Notes: generated from the letters alone by a model not told the origin. A stretch of DNA of 53,955 bases from Butyrivibrio sp. XPD2006 (GCF_000420865.1 NZ_ATVT01000020.1:1-53955); one strand, 5' to 3'. Counted from the first letter of the stretch, positions 42,597 through 52,393 are shown. Program-made: numbers and translations.

Positions 42597-43958
42597 ATGC
42601 AAATAATTATTGTGGGCTGCGGAAACGTAGGTCAGACACTTACACAGCAGCTTAGCAAGGAAGGACATGATATCACTGTCATCGAGGAGAAGAGCAGTGT
42701 TGTTCAGTCTGTAGTAAACAATCTGGACGTCATGGGAATAGTAGGAAATGGCGCCAGTTATTCTATTATGAAGGACGCGGGAATTGAGACTGCGGATCTT
42801 ATGATTGCCGTTACGGATTCAGATGAGCTGAACCTGCTTTGCTGTCTTATAGCTAAAAAAGCAGGTAACTGCCATACAATTGCAAGAGTCCGCAATCCCG
42901 TCTATAATAACGAGATCAACTTCATCAAGGAGGAGCTTGGCCTTTCAATGGTCATTAACCCCGAAGAAGCGGCTGCTTCAGAGGCGGGCAGACTCCTTAA
43001 ACTCCCATCAGCAACCAAAATCGAGACATTTGCCAGAGGAAGAGCAGAGCTTGTGCGTCTTGTCATTGACGAGAACTCAAGGCTTTGCGATCTTGCGCTG
43101 AAAGATATCCCGTCAGACCTTAAAAAGCAGGTTATCATTGCGGTTGTATCAAGGGGCAATGATGTTCATATCCCTGACGGTAACTTTATATTAAGAGCCG
43201 GAGATGAGATCACTATCTTTGGATCCAGCAAGAATACCGTAAGTTTCTTTAAAAAGCTTGGACTTCCTTCTGCCAAGGTGCATTCAACAATGATCATCGG
43301 TGGCGGAGAGACAGCTTATTATCTTGCTATGCAGCTCATTGCTCTGGGTATCAAGGTAATCATTTTTGACAAGGATCCTGTAAGGTGCAAGGAGCTCACA
43401 GATCTTTTGCCTCAGGCACTTATCATTAACGGAGACGGAACAGATAAGGATATGCTACTTGAGGAGGGTGTTACAAGGACTGATTCATTCGTTTCCCTGA
43501 CCAACCTCGATGAGGAGAATATCATGCTCTCCATGTATGTAAAGAGCATCAATCCTAAGGCTAAGCTTATCACCAAGGTCCACAGGGTTACTTACGGTGA
43601 TATCATCGGATCACTGAGTATCGGAAGTATCATTTATCCCAAGAACATCACTGCGGACAGGATCGTACAGTTTGTCCGTGGCATGTCAGCGTCCAAGGAC
43701 AGCAACATTGAGACTCTTTACAAGCTCAATGATGATAAGGTTGAGGCCCTTGAGTTCATCGTAAGAAACGGAAGCCCCGTTATCGGCAAGCCACTTTCTC
43801 AGATGAAGATCAAGAAGGGCGTGCTTATCGCCTGCATCAACCATTATGGCGAGATTATTTCACCAAGCGGTGACAGTGTTATAAGAGACAGGGATTCTGT
43901 GATCGTTGTCACAACCCTTGCCGGATTAAAAGACATAAGCGATATATTGGAGAATTAA
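42597..43958 (+). CDS. trkA: Trk potassium uptake regulator TrkA
   Basis: 453 aa built of two RCK units. Each has an NAD-binding Rossmann domain (IIVGCGNVGQTLTQQLSKEG at the start, MIIGGGETAYYLAMQLIALG at about residue 230) followed by a TrkA-C domain. It forms the cytoplasmic ring that gates TrkH by nucleotides. The gene for TrkH follows after four bases, so both are made together. The start follows CCGGAGGC. Confidence 0.96.
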   Translation: MQIIIVGCGNVGQTLTQQLSKEGHDITVIEEKSSVVQSVVNNLDVMGIVGNGASYSIMKDAGIETADLMIAVTDSDELNLLCCLIAKKAGNCHTIARVRNPVYNNEINFIKEELGLSMVINPEEAAASEAGRLLKLPSATKIETFARGRAELVRLVIDENSRLCDLALKDIPSDLKKQVIIAVVSRGNDVHIPDGNFILRAGDEITIFGSSKNTVSFFKKLGLPSAKVHSTMIIGGGETAYYLAMQLIALGIKVIIFDKDPVRCKELTDLLPQALIINGDGTDKDMLLEEGVTRTDSFVSLTNLDEENIMLSMYVKSINPKAKLITKVHRVTYGDIIGSLSIGSIIYPKNITADRIVQFVRGMSASKDSNIETLYKLNDDKVEALEFIVRNGSPVIGKPLSQMKIKKGVLIACINHYGEIISPSGDSVIRDRDSVIVVTTLAGLKDISDILEN

Positions 43959-43962
43959 GCAA

Positions 43963-45408
43963 ATGAATTATTCAATGATTAGATATATACTCTTCAGATT
44001 GTTTAGGGTCTTTGGAGCACTTCTGGTATTGCCGTTTATCGTGGCAATTATCTACAAGGAGTATGACAGCGCAGAGTCTTTCTTTATGCTGATCCTTATC
44101 AGCAGTATAGTCGGATATCTTGGCTCTTTTAAAAAGCCCAAGAATACGGTTATTTATGCCAAGGAAGGTTTTACCATAACAGCACTTGCATGGATCGTTG
44201 TGAGTATGCTTGGTGCGGTTCCTTTCGTTGTAACAGGAACAATTCCTAACTACATTGATGCATGCTTTGAGACAGTTTCAGGATTTACAACAACCGGAGG
44301 CAGCATCCTGACTTCAGTTGAGCAGATTGAGAAGAGTGTTCAGTTCTGGAGAACCTTTACTCACTGGATCGGCGGAATGGGAGTTCTTGTATTCCTTCTT
44401 GCTGTTGTTCCCATGGCGGATGGCTACAGCATGCACCTTATGAGGGCAGAGAGCCCGGGGCCTGTTGTAGGTAAGATTGTTCCCAAGGTAAAAGACACTG
44501 CTAAGATCCTTTACCTTATCTACTTCGGCATTACTGTACTGGAGATCATCTGTCTTAAGATTTCTGGCCTTTCACTCTATGAGGCAGCAACCATCACATT
44601 TTCTACGGTTGGAACCGGAGGATTTGCGGTAACCAACGCAGGAATCGGTGGTTATTCAACGATCTCACAGGCTGTCATCATTGTATTTATGGCCCTTTGC
44701 GGAGTGAACTTCACTGTATATTACTTCCTTATCAACAGGAAGCCCAAGGAAGCATTTGCTATTGATGAGGTCAAATACTATTTCGGAACCATGGCTGTGG
44801 CAGCAACCCTCATTGCTATCAATATCTACAGAGCAGGAGTTCTGGATTCAGCAGGAATGTGCTTCCACCATGCGCTGTTTGCTGTTACTTCTATCATGAC
44901 AACGACCGGTTTTGGCACATTGGATTTTGATAAGTGGCCGGAGTTTTCAAGAGTTCTTTTGATGGGACTGGCATGTGTAGGAGCCTGCGCAGGATCTACC
45001 GGTGGCGGATTTAAGTTCTCGAGAGCACTTATCATTATCAGGAATGCCAGAAACGAGCTTAACTTCCTGGTTCATCCCAAGGCTGTAAAGAGAGTGTTCA
45101 TGGATGGTCATACAGTTGAGGGAACTACTGTTAAGTCTGTTTCGGCTTACCTTGGACTGTATGTTATTACTCTTATAGCATCTGTACTTTTGGTTTCTTT
45201 AGACAATTTTGATTACCAGACCACCGTTACATCGGTTATAGCTACACTCAATAACATAGGTCCCGGACTGGGTATGATCGGACCTATGGGTAACTATTCG
45301 GAGTTCTCATATTTCTCAAAAATCGTGCTGATGTTTGACATGCTGGCCGGTCGTCTGGAATTGTTGCCTATCTTCATTGTCATGAAACCGAAAACATGGA
45401 GACGATAA
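43963..45408 (+). CDS. trkH: Trk potassium uptake channel TrkH
   Basis: 481 aa, 8-10 helices. Four selectivity-filter-like loops are visible: FETVSGFTTTGGSI, FSTVGTGGFAV, TTTGFGTLDF and NNIGPGLGMIGPMG. It conducts K+ (or Na+-driven K+) across the membrane under control of TrkA. It has the expected C-terminal MKPKTWRR. The trkA-trkH pair is a core ion-homeostasis operon. Confidence 0.96.
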   Translation: MNYSMIRYILFRLFRVFGALLVLPFIVAIIYKEYDSAESFFMLILISSIVGYLGSFKKPKNTVIYAKEGFTITALAWIVVSMLGAVPFVVTGTIPNYIDACFETVSGFTTTGGSILTSVEQIEKSVQFWRTFTHWIGGMGVLVFLLAVVPMADGYSMHLMRAESPGPVVGKIVPKVKDTAKILYLIYFGITVLEIICLKISGLSLYEAATITFSTVGTGGFAVTNAGIGGYSTISQAVIIVFMALCGVNFTVYYFLINRKPKEAFAIDEVKYYFGTMAVAATLIAINIYRAGVLDSAGMCFHHALFAVTSIMTTTGFGTLDFDKWPEFSRVLLMGLACVGACAGSTGGGFKFSRALIIIRNARNELNFLVHPKAVKRVFMDGHTVEGTTVKSVSAYLGLYVITLIASVLLVSLDNFDYQTTVTSVIATLNNIGPGLGMIGPMGNYSEFSYFSKIVLMFDMLAGRLELLPIFIVMKPKTWRR

Positions 45409-45520
45409 CAAATATAAAATTTTTATAAACTTTTTTCAGAAAAGCCATTGCTAATTGTGTCCAAATTGTGATAAACTTATTAAAGTTTTGAGAACAACGT
45501 TTAGTAATGGAGAAAGAAAA

Positions 45521-46105
45521 ATGAAAAGGACAAGGAAACTGGTTGTAACAGTCCTTGTCACGTTCCTTCTAGGATGTATAGTTTTTGCAGGTGTTGCAAT
45601 TCATGCTGATAGGAGAAATACTACCTCATGCGACGGGGAGGCATACAGTGCAGTGATGGAAACGCTGCTTGGTATAGCTGGCATTGAGGTTGATGATAAA
45701 GATGCAGATGTTTTGGCAGGCAGAAGATTATCTCAGAAGCTTACAGTAACCACTGATGATGGAGCAGTTGTAAGCGGTGGAACAGTGACAAAGATCCAGG
45801 ATGATTTCTATCCCGGAAGCTACAAGATTACATTTTCAAAGAAAGCAATTCTTACTTCCAGAGCAGTTGTGGAAGTACAGATGGATGTTAAAAAGGGTGA
45901 TGATGTTTATATTCTGATCGGTGACAAGGATTCAGGCTACACGGAGTACGCCTGTGTCACAGCCAAGGAAGACAATCTTGTTTCCTTCGACACCAACATC
46001 CTTCAGGATTACACATTAAGCAAGACAGATATCAAGAGTGCTCAGGAAGCTATGGCCGATATTTTTTCAACAGGAACAGGCAGCTCCGAGAACTCAGAAA
46101 ACTGA
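45521..46105 (+). CDS. Secreted or membrane-anchored protein of unknown function
   Basis: 194 aa from ATG 45521, eight bases behind GGAG; the frame extends upstream without a ribosome site. One N-terminal hydrophobic segment (LVVTVLVTFLLGCIVFAGVA, about 8-27) makes it secreted or anchored, possibly a lipoprotein at C22 though the box is poor. The rest is beta-rich and ends in a Ser/Gly/Glu tail. No family recognised. It lies about 110 bases after trkH and is followed by a convergent gene; the 105-base gap shows no clear terminator. Confidence 0.75.
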   Translation: MKRTRKLVVTVLVTFLLGCIVFAGVAIHADRRNTTSCDGEAYSAVMETLLGIAGIEVDDKDADVLAGRRLSQKLTVTTDDGAVVSGGTVTKIQDDFYPGSYKITFSKKAILTSRAVVEVQMDVKKGDDVYILIGDKDSGYTEYACVTAKEDNLVSFDTNILQDYTLSKTDIKSAQEAMADIFSTGTGSSENSEN

Positions 46106-46209
46106 ATACCTTTATTACTTCGCTATAAGTCCTCTTGGTTGCACGATGCAGCTGGGGGGATTTATTTTGCATTCATCTTGTCGTGCATGACGGCATGAAT
46201 TGGGTTGTC

Positions 46210-47025
46210 TTACCCGAAGATCAAACACCTTGCAATATATATCAGGAAAATGTGCACCGGATAGAAGGCATAGAAAAGATATTTAAGATTACCAAGGTTT
46301 CTGCCCCTCTTATGGTTGTAGAAGTACAGAAGCGCAAAAGACGGCAGAGCGTAGTATTCGGTACCGAGAAAACTGAGCTCGATATATCCGGCTATAATAT
46401 TGAGAGGATACTGATATCTGAGAATGTAGAAGATAAAGATAAGTGCAACGCCGAAGCCGTGATAATCGCTGTGGATCAGCTCTCCCACAAGGATTCCGAG
46501 CCCGAGTACGATGGCAGATAAAATATAGGAAGCCCAGAAAGGTAGAGGGAACTTTTTACTAAACATCTCCATGATGTACTCTGTTGCCCATATTACAAGA
46601 AGTCCGATGAGCAGCGTAAAATACACATTACACTTATCCCAAATAAAATCAAGATTTGCGCCAAAGCATTCAATAAAGTTAATATTGAAGACATCATTCT
46701 TGGCGTAGAAGAGAATGTCAAAAAAGGGTTCTGAAATTAAGCCAAAAAGTAACAGGCTAAGAGCGTATCTTAGCCTGTTTTTTGTATGAATGAATCCCTC
46801 CACAAGCAAAAAACAGAAGATCGGAAATGAATTTCTGCCGATGCCGCGGAGTATCTTATATATGAGTTTAACTGTTTCAAAAGAAATACTGTCAGGATAC
46901 AGTCCGGCTCGTACAGCCGGAAGCATAATGCCTGCTGTAAGGTGGTCCAGAAGCATTGTAATACAAGCGATCACTTTGAGAGTGTTGCCGTTTATTTTCT
47001 TGATGCCATCTGAAATACCATACAT
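46210..47025 (-). CDS. TraX-family membrane protein
   Basis: 271 aa with about eight membrane helices. It opens LKVIACITMLLDHLTAGIML and has RNSFPIFCFLLVEGFIHTKN and FYAFYPVHIFLIY, signatures of the TraX family. The prototype acetylates F-pilin, but chromosomal members in Firmicutes have no known target, so a general acyltransferase role is only inferred. A perfect 12-bp hairpin with T-run lies inside the coding region at 46751-46779. Confidence 0.87.
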   Translation of the reverse strand: MYGISDGIKKINGNTLKVIACITMLLDHLTAGIMLPAVRAGLYPDSISFETVKLIYKILRGIGRNSFPIFCFLLVEGFIHTKNRLRYALSLLLFGLISEPFFDILFYAKNDVFNINFIECFGANLDFIWDKCNVYFTLLIGLLVIWATEYIMEMFSKKFPLPFWASYILSAIVLGLGILVGELIHSDYHGFGVALIFIFYILRYQYPLNIIAGYIELSFLGTEYYALPSFALLYFYNHKRGRNLGNLKYLFYAFYPVHIFLIYIARCLIFG

Positions 47026-47043
47026 AACTGCTCCTAGAATAAA

Positions 47044-48201
47044 TTACTCGAAGATAACCTTGTCCCAAGTATCGTCAGGTACAAGAGCGATGTATGTCTT
47101 ACCTGTGTTGATCTGCAGCTCTTCACCGTTCTCGTCATAGAACTTGGTTACACCTGTCTCGCTTGTCTTAGCCCATGTGCAATCCTTGGCTACACCGTTT
47201 GTGAGGTACCATGCATACTCGCCTGAGCCGATGCAGTTGTAGATAAGGTATCCGTTATCATCAAGCTGATTGAATGAGCATTTCTGAATGATTACATTCT
47301 TGAAAGTAAGTGGCTTCTCATTGGATGCATCAAAGTACTGATCGCCGTACTCATAGTACTCGTACATACCTGTCTCTGAGTTGTACACAAGCTTGGATGA
47401 GTTGTGAGTGAAAGGAAGAACTACACCGTTTGCTGTGTAAGATCTGTCATACTTCTCATCGAGCTTGATCTCTTTGCCATACTCAACAAAGTTGAAGTGG
47501 CTGCCTTCATTGGCAAACTGGTTGTATGTGGGAGAAATATTGTATTTCTCAATATTTGACTCCATATCTCCGCTGAGGATATACTCTGTGAACTCTTTGC
47601 TCTTGCCGTTGTCTACACGTGAGAATACTCCTGAGAGATGATCCTTGGCCCAGTCTTTTGCAAAGTAAGCGTCGTTGTGATAAGGACCTCCGTCGTGGCA
47701 AAGGATTGCGTTCCACTCAGATGCCAGAAGGATGTTTGTAGGTCTTGTGCTTCGGATACTTCCGAGCTGCTCGATTGAACCCCAGTCCTTAACGACACAC
47801 ATAAGTCTTGTGATCCTGTCGTTCTTGGTGCTGTTCATCATCTCATAAACAACATCGGCCTTAGTTGTATCAAAGTGAGGAAGGGCAGTGATCTCGTTGT
47901 CGACCATTGCTGCGATAGGACGCTGGTCCTTGATATCTTCGCTGATGGGCTCTCCTGTGAGCTCTGAGAAGTACATTCCCTCAGGAAGCACATAGGGCTC
48001 ATCGGTATCTGCAGGTGCCGCCTCTTCTGTAGTTGTTGACTCGGTAGCGGTATCTGTGATTGACTCAAAGTTTACTCCGCCGGAAGATTCCCCATTGTCT
48101 ACGTCTGCAGAATCTGATCCGCAGGCTGCCATTGTTACGAGCATTGCTGCACTGAGAATAGTTGCAACAGCTCTTTTCCCGTATGTTCTAAACATTTTCA
48201 T
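47044..48201 (-). CDS. DUF3048 lipoprotein (YerB-like)
   Basis: 385 aa from ATG 48201, with AAGGAG four to nine bases upstream; the longer frame to 48315 has no such site. Lipoprotein signal FRTYGKRAVATILSAAMLVTMAAC, a Thr/Glu linker, then the DUF3048 N and C domains (RPIAAMVDNE, ADVVYEMMNSTKNDRITRL, GSIRSTRPTNILLA, CHDGGP, TYNQFANEG). Function unproven; some relatives are linked to cell-wall or spore processes. It lies 18 bases upstream of the TraX gene on the same strand, so probably cotranscribed with it. Confidence 0.9.
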   Translation of the reverse strand: MKMFRTYGKRAVATILSAAMLVTMAACGSDSADVDNGESSGGVNFESITDTATESTTTEEAAPADTDEPYVLPEGMYFSELTGEPISEDIKDQRPIAAMVDNEITALPHFDTTKADVVYEMMNSTKNDRITRLMCVVKDWGSIEQLGSIRSTRPTNILLASEWNAILCHDGGPYHNDAYFAKDWAKDHLSGVFSRVDNGKSKEFTEYILSGDMESNIEKYNISPTYNQFANEGSHFNFVEYGKEIKLDEKYDRSYTANGVVLPFTHNSSKLVYNSETGMYEYYEYGDQYFDASNEKPLTFKNVIIQKCSFNQLDDNGYLIYNCIGSGEYAWYLTNGVAKDCTWAKTSETGVTKFYDENGEELQINTGKTYIALVPDDTWDKVIFE

Positions 48202-48343
48202 AATCTCCTTATTTGAATTGAAAATAAACAATCCTTTATATTTTATCAAATCTGCAGGGGTTTTTCCATGCCTTTTACACGAAAGTTTCATGGTATAATG
48301 AATCTGGAACAGCAATACTATAAAGATTTAGGAGGCAGTGCTT

Positions 48344-49945
48344 ATGAAACTGATGTTTATTGGTGCTGACCATGAAGTTACCGGAAGCTGTCATTTTATA
48401 GAAGCTGCAGGCAAGAACATCTTAGTTGATTACGGAATGGAGCAGGGCAGGAACTACTTTGAAAACGTGCCGCTTCCCGTGTCTGCGCCGGAAATTGATT
48501 ACGTATTCCTGACACATGCTCATGTGGATCACTCAGGAAATCTCCCTCTTTTATATGCCAAAGGATTCAGAGGCAAGATATTTTCAACAGAAGCTACAGC
48601 AGAACTGTGTAACATAATGCTGCGAGACTGTGCCCATATCCAGATGCAGGAGGCTGAGTGGAGGAATCGTAAGGGCAAAAGAACTAAGGAAATCGATATA
48701 ATTGAACCGACTTATACCATGGAAGATGCAGAGAACACCATCAGATGCTTTGTTCCCTGCAGCTATGGCAAGGAGATAGAGGTCTGTGAGGGAGTTAAGA
48801 TCAGATTTACCGACATCGGACATCTGCTCGGTTCTTCCAGCATAGAGGTATGGCTTCAGGAAAAGAATGTGGAGAAGAAACTTGTCTTTTCCGGAGATAT
48901 AGGAAACAAGAATCAGCCGCTGATCAAGGACCCTCAGAAGACTGCTGAGGCTGATGTGGTCGTAATGGAGTCAACCTACGGCGACAGGCTCCACCCGGGC
49001 GAGAGACCCGATTATGTAAAAGAGCTTGCGGCTATCCTGGATAGAACCTTTGCAAGGGGAGGAAACGTTGTTATTCCTTCATTTGCTATCGGCAGGACCC
49101 AGGAGGTGCTATACTTTATAAGGCTTATAAAGAGGGGACAGCTTGTTACTTCAAAACCTGATTTCAAGGTATTTGTGGACAGCCCTCTTGCGGTAGAAGC
49201 AACAGAGATATTCGAGAGAAATCAATATGACTGTTACGATGATGAGGCGCTTGAGCTCATCAGAAAGCACATAAATCCTATAACTTTCCCGGGGCTTAAT
49301 CTGTCCATCACAACAGAGGAGTCCAGGGCAATCAATGAGGACCCTGAGCCCAAGGTCATCATCTCGGCAGCCGGAATGTGTGATGCCGGAAGAATCAGAC
49401 ATCACCTCAAGCACAACCTCTGGAGAGAGGAGAGCACAATACTCTTCGTTGGTTATCAGTCAGTCGGAACCACCGGACGTGCTATCATAGACGGAGCGGA
49501 ACAGGTTAAGCTCTTTGGTGAGACCATTGATGTCAAGGCAGAGATTGCCAAACTCGAAGGCCTTTCGGGACATGCCGATCACAACGGACTTATTGAGTGG
49601 ATAGAGGGCTTCACCAAGAGACCCAAAAAGGTATTTGTTGTACATGGTGAAGACAGCGTCTGCAGCTCATTTGCCAAGTGCCTTGCCAATGAGCATGGGT
49701 TCGATGCATACGCACCTTACAGCGGAACAGAGTACGATATCATTTCCGGTCAGATCATCAAGGAAGGTCTGCCCGTACCTGTCAAGAAGAAAGAGTCCAC
49801 GCTTGTTTCCGATGTTTATGCACGTCTCAAGGCAGCAGGTGCAAGACTTATGGGCATCATAGCGAAGGCAGAAGGAATGACCAACAAGGACAAAGCAAAA
49901 TTCGCAGATCAGATAAATTCACTTTGCGACAAGTGGTCGCGATAA
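48344..49945 (+). CDS. Beta-CASP metallo-beta-lactamase RNA-hydrolase-like protein
   Basis: 533 aa from ATG 48344, eight bases behind AGGAGG; GTG 48338 is less likely. Metallo-beta-lactamase motifs: LTHAHVDHSGNLP, D in GDIGN, H in IGHLLGSSS. Beta-CASP motifs: SFAIGRTQEVLYFI, the A in ISAAGMCDAGRIRHHL, and SGHADHNGLIEWI. The family (Ysh1/RNase J relatives) cuts RNA as an endo- or exonuclease using two zinc ions. Unlike RNase J it lacks that enzyme's long C-terminal domain; a 70-residue tail is present instead. Substrate unknown. Confidence 0.92.
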   Translation: MKLMFIGADHEVTGSCHFIEAAGKNILVDYGMEQGRNYFENVPLPVSAPEIDYVFLTHAHVDHSGNLPLLYAKGFRGKIFSTEATAELCNIMLRDCAHIQMQEAEWRNRKGKRTKEIDIIEPTYTMEDAENTIRCFVPCSYGKEIEVCEGVKIRFTDIGHLLGSSSIEVWLQEKNVEKKLVFSGDIGNKNQPLIKDPQKTAEADVVVMESTYGDRLHPGERPDYVKELAAILDRTFARGGNVVIPSFAIGRTQEVLYFIRLIKRGQLVTSKPDFKVFVDSPLAVEATEIFERNQYDCYDDEALELIRKHINPITFPGLNLSITTEESRAINEDPEPKVIISAAGMCDAGRIRHHLKHNLWREESTILFVGYQSVGTTGRAIIDGAEQVKLFGETIDVKAEIAKLEGLSGHADHNGLIEWIEGFTKRPKKVFVVHGEDSVCSSFAKCLANEHGFDAYAPYSGTEYDIISGQIIKEGLPVPVKKKESTLVSDVYARLKAAGARLMGIIAKAEGMTNKDKAKFADQINSLCDKWSR

Positions 49946-49956
49946 AGGGGATGAGT

Positions 49957-50094
49957 AAGCATAGCATTGTGCTTGCACAAAATGCTATGCTTATGATAGA
50001 CCCTAACGTACCTGAGGAAAAAAGAGATGCGAATATGATGAGCATCTCGATTTCCGAAGGGACGTAGCATGGCGAGAATGCAATGAAGCCATGC
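49957..50094 (+). promoter_or_regulatory. Three-hairpin leader before thyA
   Basis: Three stable hairpins fill the gap between the metallo-hydrolase and thyA. H1: AAGCATAGCATT/AATGCTATGCTT (12 bp) with inner GTGC/GCAC. H2: 50007-50064, nested CGT-a-CC, TGA/GAA internal loop, GGAAA/TTTCC, then GAGATGC/GCATCTC. H3: GCATGGC/GCCATGC, 50067-50094. None is followed by a T-run. I do not recognise a known riboswitch. It may be a regulatory leader of the thyA operon or a dispersed repeat. Confidence 0.55.
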
Positions 50095-50132
50095 GTATAT
50101 CGCGACATTGTAAATTAAAGGGAGGAGTAACT

Positions 50133-50984
50133 ATGGCAAGAGCGGATGAGATTTTCATCGACATGTGCAGGGATATCCTGGACAACGGAACCTCAACCGA
50201 GGGGGAGAAGGTAAGACCACACTGGCCGGACGGAACACCGGCTTATACCATCAAGAAGTTCGGAGTTGTTAACAGGTACGATCTGTCCAAGGAGTTTCCC
50301 ATAATGACTCTGAGGAAGACAGCACTTAAGAGTGCAACCGATGAGATATTGTGGATTTACCAGCAAAAGAGCAACAATATCAATGACTTAAACAGCCACA
50401 TCTGGGACGAGTGGGCTGACGAGACCGGATCCATCGGCAAGGCCTACGGTTATCAGATCGGTCAAAAGAGCCTTTACAAAGAGGGTGAGTTTGACCAGAT
50501 GGACAGGGTTCTCTATGACCTCAAGAACAACCCGTTCTCAAGACGTATCATGACTAATACATATGTCTTTTCCGATCTTCATGAGATGCATCTGTATCCA
50601 TGCGCTTACAGCGTGACCTACAATGTAACTCAGAAGAAGGGAGAGGACAAGCTTACGCTTAATGCGATCTTAAACCAGAGATCACAGGACGTTCTTGCTG
50701 CCAATAACTGGAACGTTGTTCAGTATGCGGTTCTTGTGCACATGATTGCTCAGGTATGTGACATGAACGTTGGAGAGCTTGTACACGTAATCGCTGATGC
50801 GCATATCTACGACAGGCATGTTCCGCTTATTAAGGAGCTCATTGAGAGAAAACCGATGCCGGCGCCGAAGTTCCATTTAAATCCTGACGTCAAGGACTTC
50901 TACAAGTTCACAAGAAACGATGTATCGCTTGAGGACTACGAAGTAGCCGGTGAGCAGCTTAAGGATATTCCTATTGCTATATAA
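50133..50984 (+). CDS. thyA: Thymidylate synthase
   Basis: 283 aa from ATG 50133, behind GGGAGGAG. Classic ThyA with the active-site cysteine C157 (HLYPCAYSVTYNVT), the QRSQDVLAANNWNVVQYAVL substrate loop (NQRSQD) and DAHIYDRHV near the C-terminus. It methylates dUMP to dTMP with methylene-tetrahydrofolate. Length is a little above the 264 aa of the common type. Followed after 18 bases by folA, which regenerates the spent folate, so the two form a functional operon. Confidence 0.97.
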   Translation: MARADEIFIDMCRDILDNGTSTEGEKVRPHWPDGTPAYTIKKFGVVNRYDLSKEFPIMTLRKTALKSATDEILWIYQQKSNNINDLNSHIWDEWADETGSIGKAYGYQIGQKSLYKEGEFDQMDRVLYDLKNNPFSRRIMTNTYVFSDLHEMHLYPCAYSVTYNVTQKKGEDKLTLNAILNQRSQDVLAANNWNVVQYAVLVHMIAQVCDMNVGELVHVIADAHIYDRHVPLIKELIERKPMPAPKFHLNPDVKDFYKFTRNDVSLEDYEVAGEQLKDIPIAI

Positions 50985-51002
50985 ACAACGGAGGACATAA
51001 AC

Positions 51003-51494
51003 ATGCAGGCAATTGTAGCAGTGGACAGCAACTGGGCCATTGGAAATAAGGGACAGCTTCTTGTGAGCATCCCTGCAGATCAGAAGGATAACTTCAGGGC
51101 ACGAACCCTTGATAAAACTATAATCTACGGCAGAAAGACACTGGAGACTTTCCCCCAGAAGATAGTTCTGCCAAAGAGAAGAAACATCATCCTCTCAACC
51201 AAACCCGACTATGAGGTGAGGAATGCAGAGGTTGCACACAACAGAGAAGAGCTCATGGAACTCATCAAGGACGAGAATCCCGATGATGTATTTATCATCG
51301 GTGGAGCGAGTGTTTACAAGGAGTTTCTTGATGACTGTGACAAGTGCATAGTGACCTTTATCGACAAGGAATATGAGGCAGATGCATACTTCCCCAATCT
51401 GGACAAGATGCCGGAGTGGGAACTCACAGAAGAGAGTGATGAACAGGTATACTTTGATCTAACCTACACTTACAGGATCTATACGAGAAAATGA
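51003..51494 (+). CDS. folA: Dihydrofolate reductase
   Basis: 163 aa. It opens with QAIVAVDSNWAIGNKGQLLVSIPADQ-type residues holding the folate pocket (W and the acidic residue at D27), has IIYGRKTLETFP for NADPH binding and FIIGGASVYKEFL as the second cofactor loop. It reduces dihydrofolate made by ThyA back to tetrahydrofolate. It overlaps the next gene by four bases (ATGA). GGAGG precedes the start. Confidence 0.95.
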   Translation: MQAIVAVDSNWAIGNKGQLLVSIPADQKDNFRARTLDKTIIYGRKTLETFPQKIVLPKRRNIILSTKPDYEVRNAEVAHNREELMELIKDENPDDVFIIGGASVYKEFLDDCDKCIVTFIDKEYEADAYFPNLDKMPEWELTEESDEQVYFDLTYTYRIYTRK

Positions 51495-52393
51495 AGAGAA
51501 AAAGAGCGCTTGTTTTAATCAACAAATCTGCCGGAATGGGCAGAGCCGGCAATGATACATACGATATAGTCAAAAAACTGGCGGAGAACGGATATGAGCC
51601 CATAGTCTTCCCGATTATTCCGGGAACCGAGCTCTCTTCGGAGATACTTCTTTCGCAGTATGACGGCAAGATAGATATGGTGCTGTGCAGTGGTGGCGAC
51701 GGTACGCTTAACCATGTGATGAGCGCCATAATTGACATGGACAAAAAGCCTGTCCTTGCTTATGTGCCTGCGGGCAGTACCAATGATTTTGCCAAGGGAC
51801 TTGGTATACCGGCCCAGAGATCCAAGGCCATAGACGTTGCTGTTTTGGGAAAAGAGTATACGTATGATGTAGGCAGGATAAATGACCGCTACTTCAATTA
51901 CGTTGCTGCTTTCGGAGCTTTTTCCAAAGTGAGTTATGCAACGGATCAGGAGCTGAAAAACGTTCTCGGATATGCTGCCTATGTCATCAGTGCCATAGCG
52001 GAGCTTCCACAGAATATCGGCTACAGCACTCACATGAAGGTTGAGGCTGAGGGCATAAGCGAAGAGGGCGACTATCTCTTTGGCGCCATGAGTAATTCAG
52101 CTTCTGTAGGAGGTATGAATCTATTCGGGGATTCAGATATCCATCAGGACGATGGTAAGATGGAGCTCATGCTTATCAGGGCTCCCAAGAATCTTGCGGA
52201 ATTCAATGCTATCCTTACGGCTCTTGCCACCAGAGAAGAAGGTAACCCATATATCACATTTAAGCAGGTAAAATGGGCTAACTTCTATTCTGAGGATGAT
52301 GTCGAATGGACTCTTGATGGTGAGTTCGGCGGTGCTTATAAAGAGAGCAGGATCGAAGTCGTCAATAAGGCCATAACTATCAGAGTTAAATAA
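51491..52393 (+). CDS. Diacylglycerol/lipid kinase family protein
   Basis: 300 aa of the DagK/YegS family. Nucleotide motif LCSGGDGTLNHVMSAI (about 65-80), YVPAGSTNDFAKGLG, and the C-terminal ELMLIRAP and VEWTLDGEFGGAY. It probably phosphorylates diacylglycerol for phospholipid and lipoteichoic-acid recycling; the true lipid is not shown by sequence. Coupled to folA by a 4-base overlap, though no metabolic link is evident. Confidence 0.92.
   Translation: MKRKRALVLINKSAGMGRAGNDTYDIVKKLAENGYEPIVFPIIPGTELSSEILLSQYDGKIDMVLCSGGDGTLNHVMSAIIDMDKKPVLAYVPAGSTNDFAKGLGIPAQRSKAIDVAVLGKEYTYDVGRINDRYFNYVAAFGAFSKVSYATDQELKNVLGYAAYVISAIAELPQNIGYSTHMKVEAEGISEEGDYLFGAMSNSASVGGMNLFGDSDIHQDDGKMELMLIRAPKNLAEFNAILTALATREEGNPYITFKQVKWANFYSEDDVEWTLDGEFGGAYKESRIEVVNKAITIRVK

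Noticed and set aside
46135..46521. Plus-strand frame of 128 aa
   Set aside because: Mostly antisense to the TraX gene, which has clear membrane helices and family motifs; no good start site.
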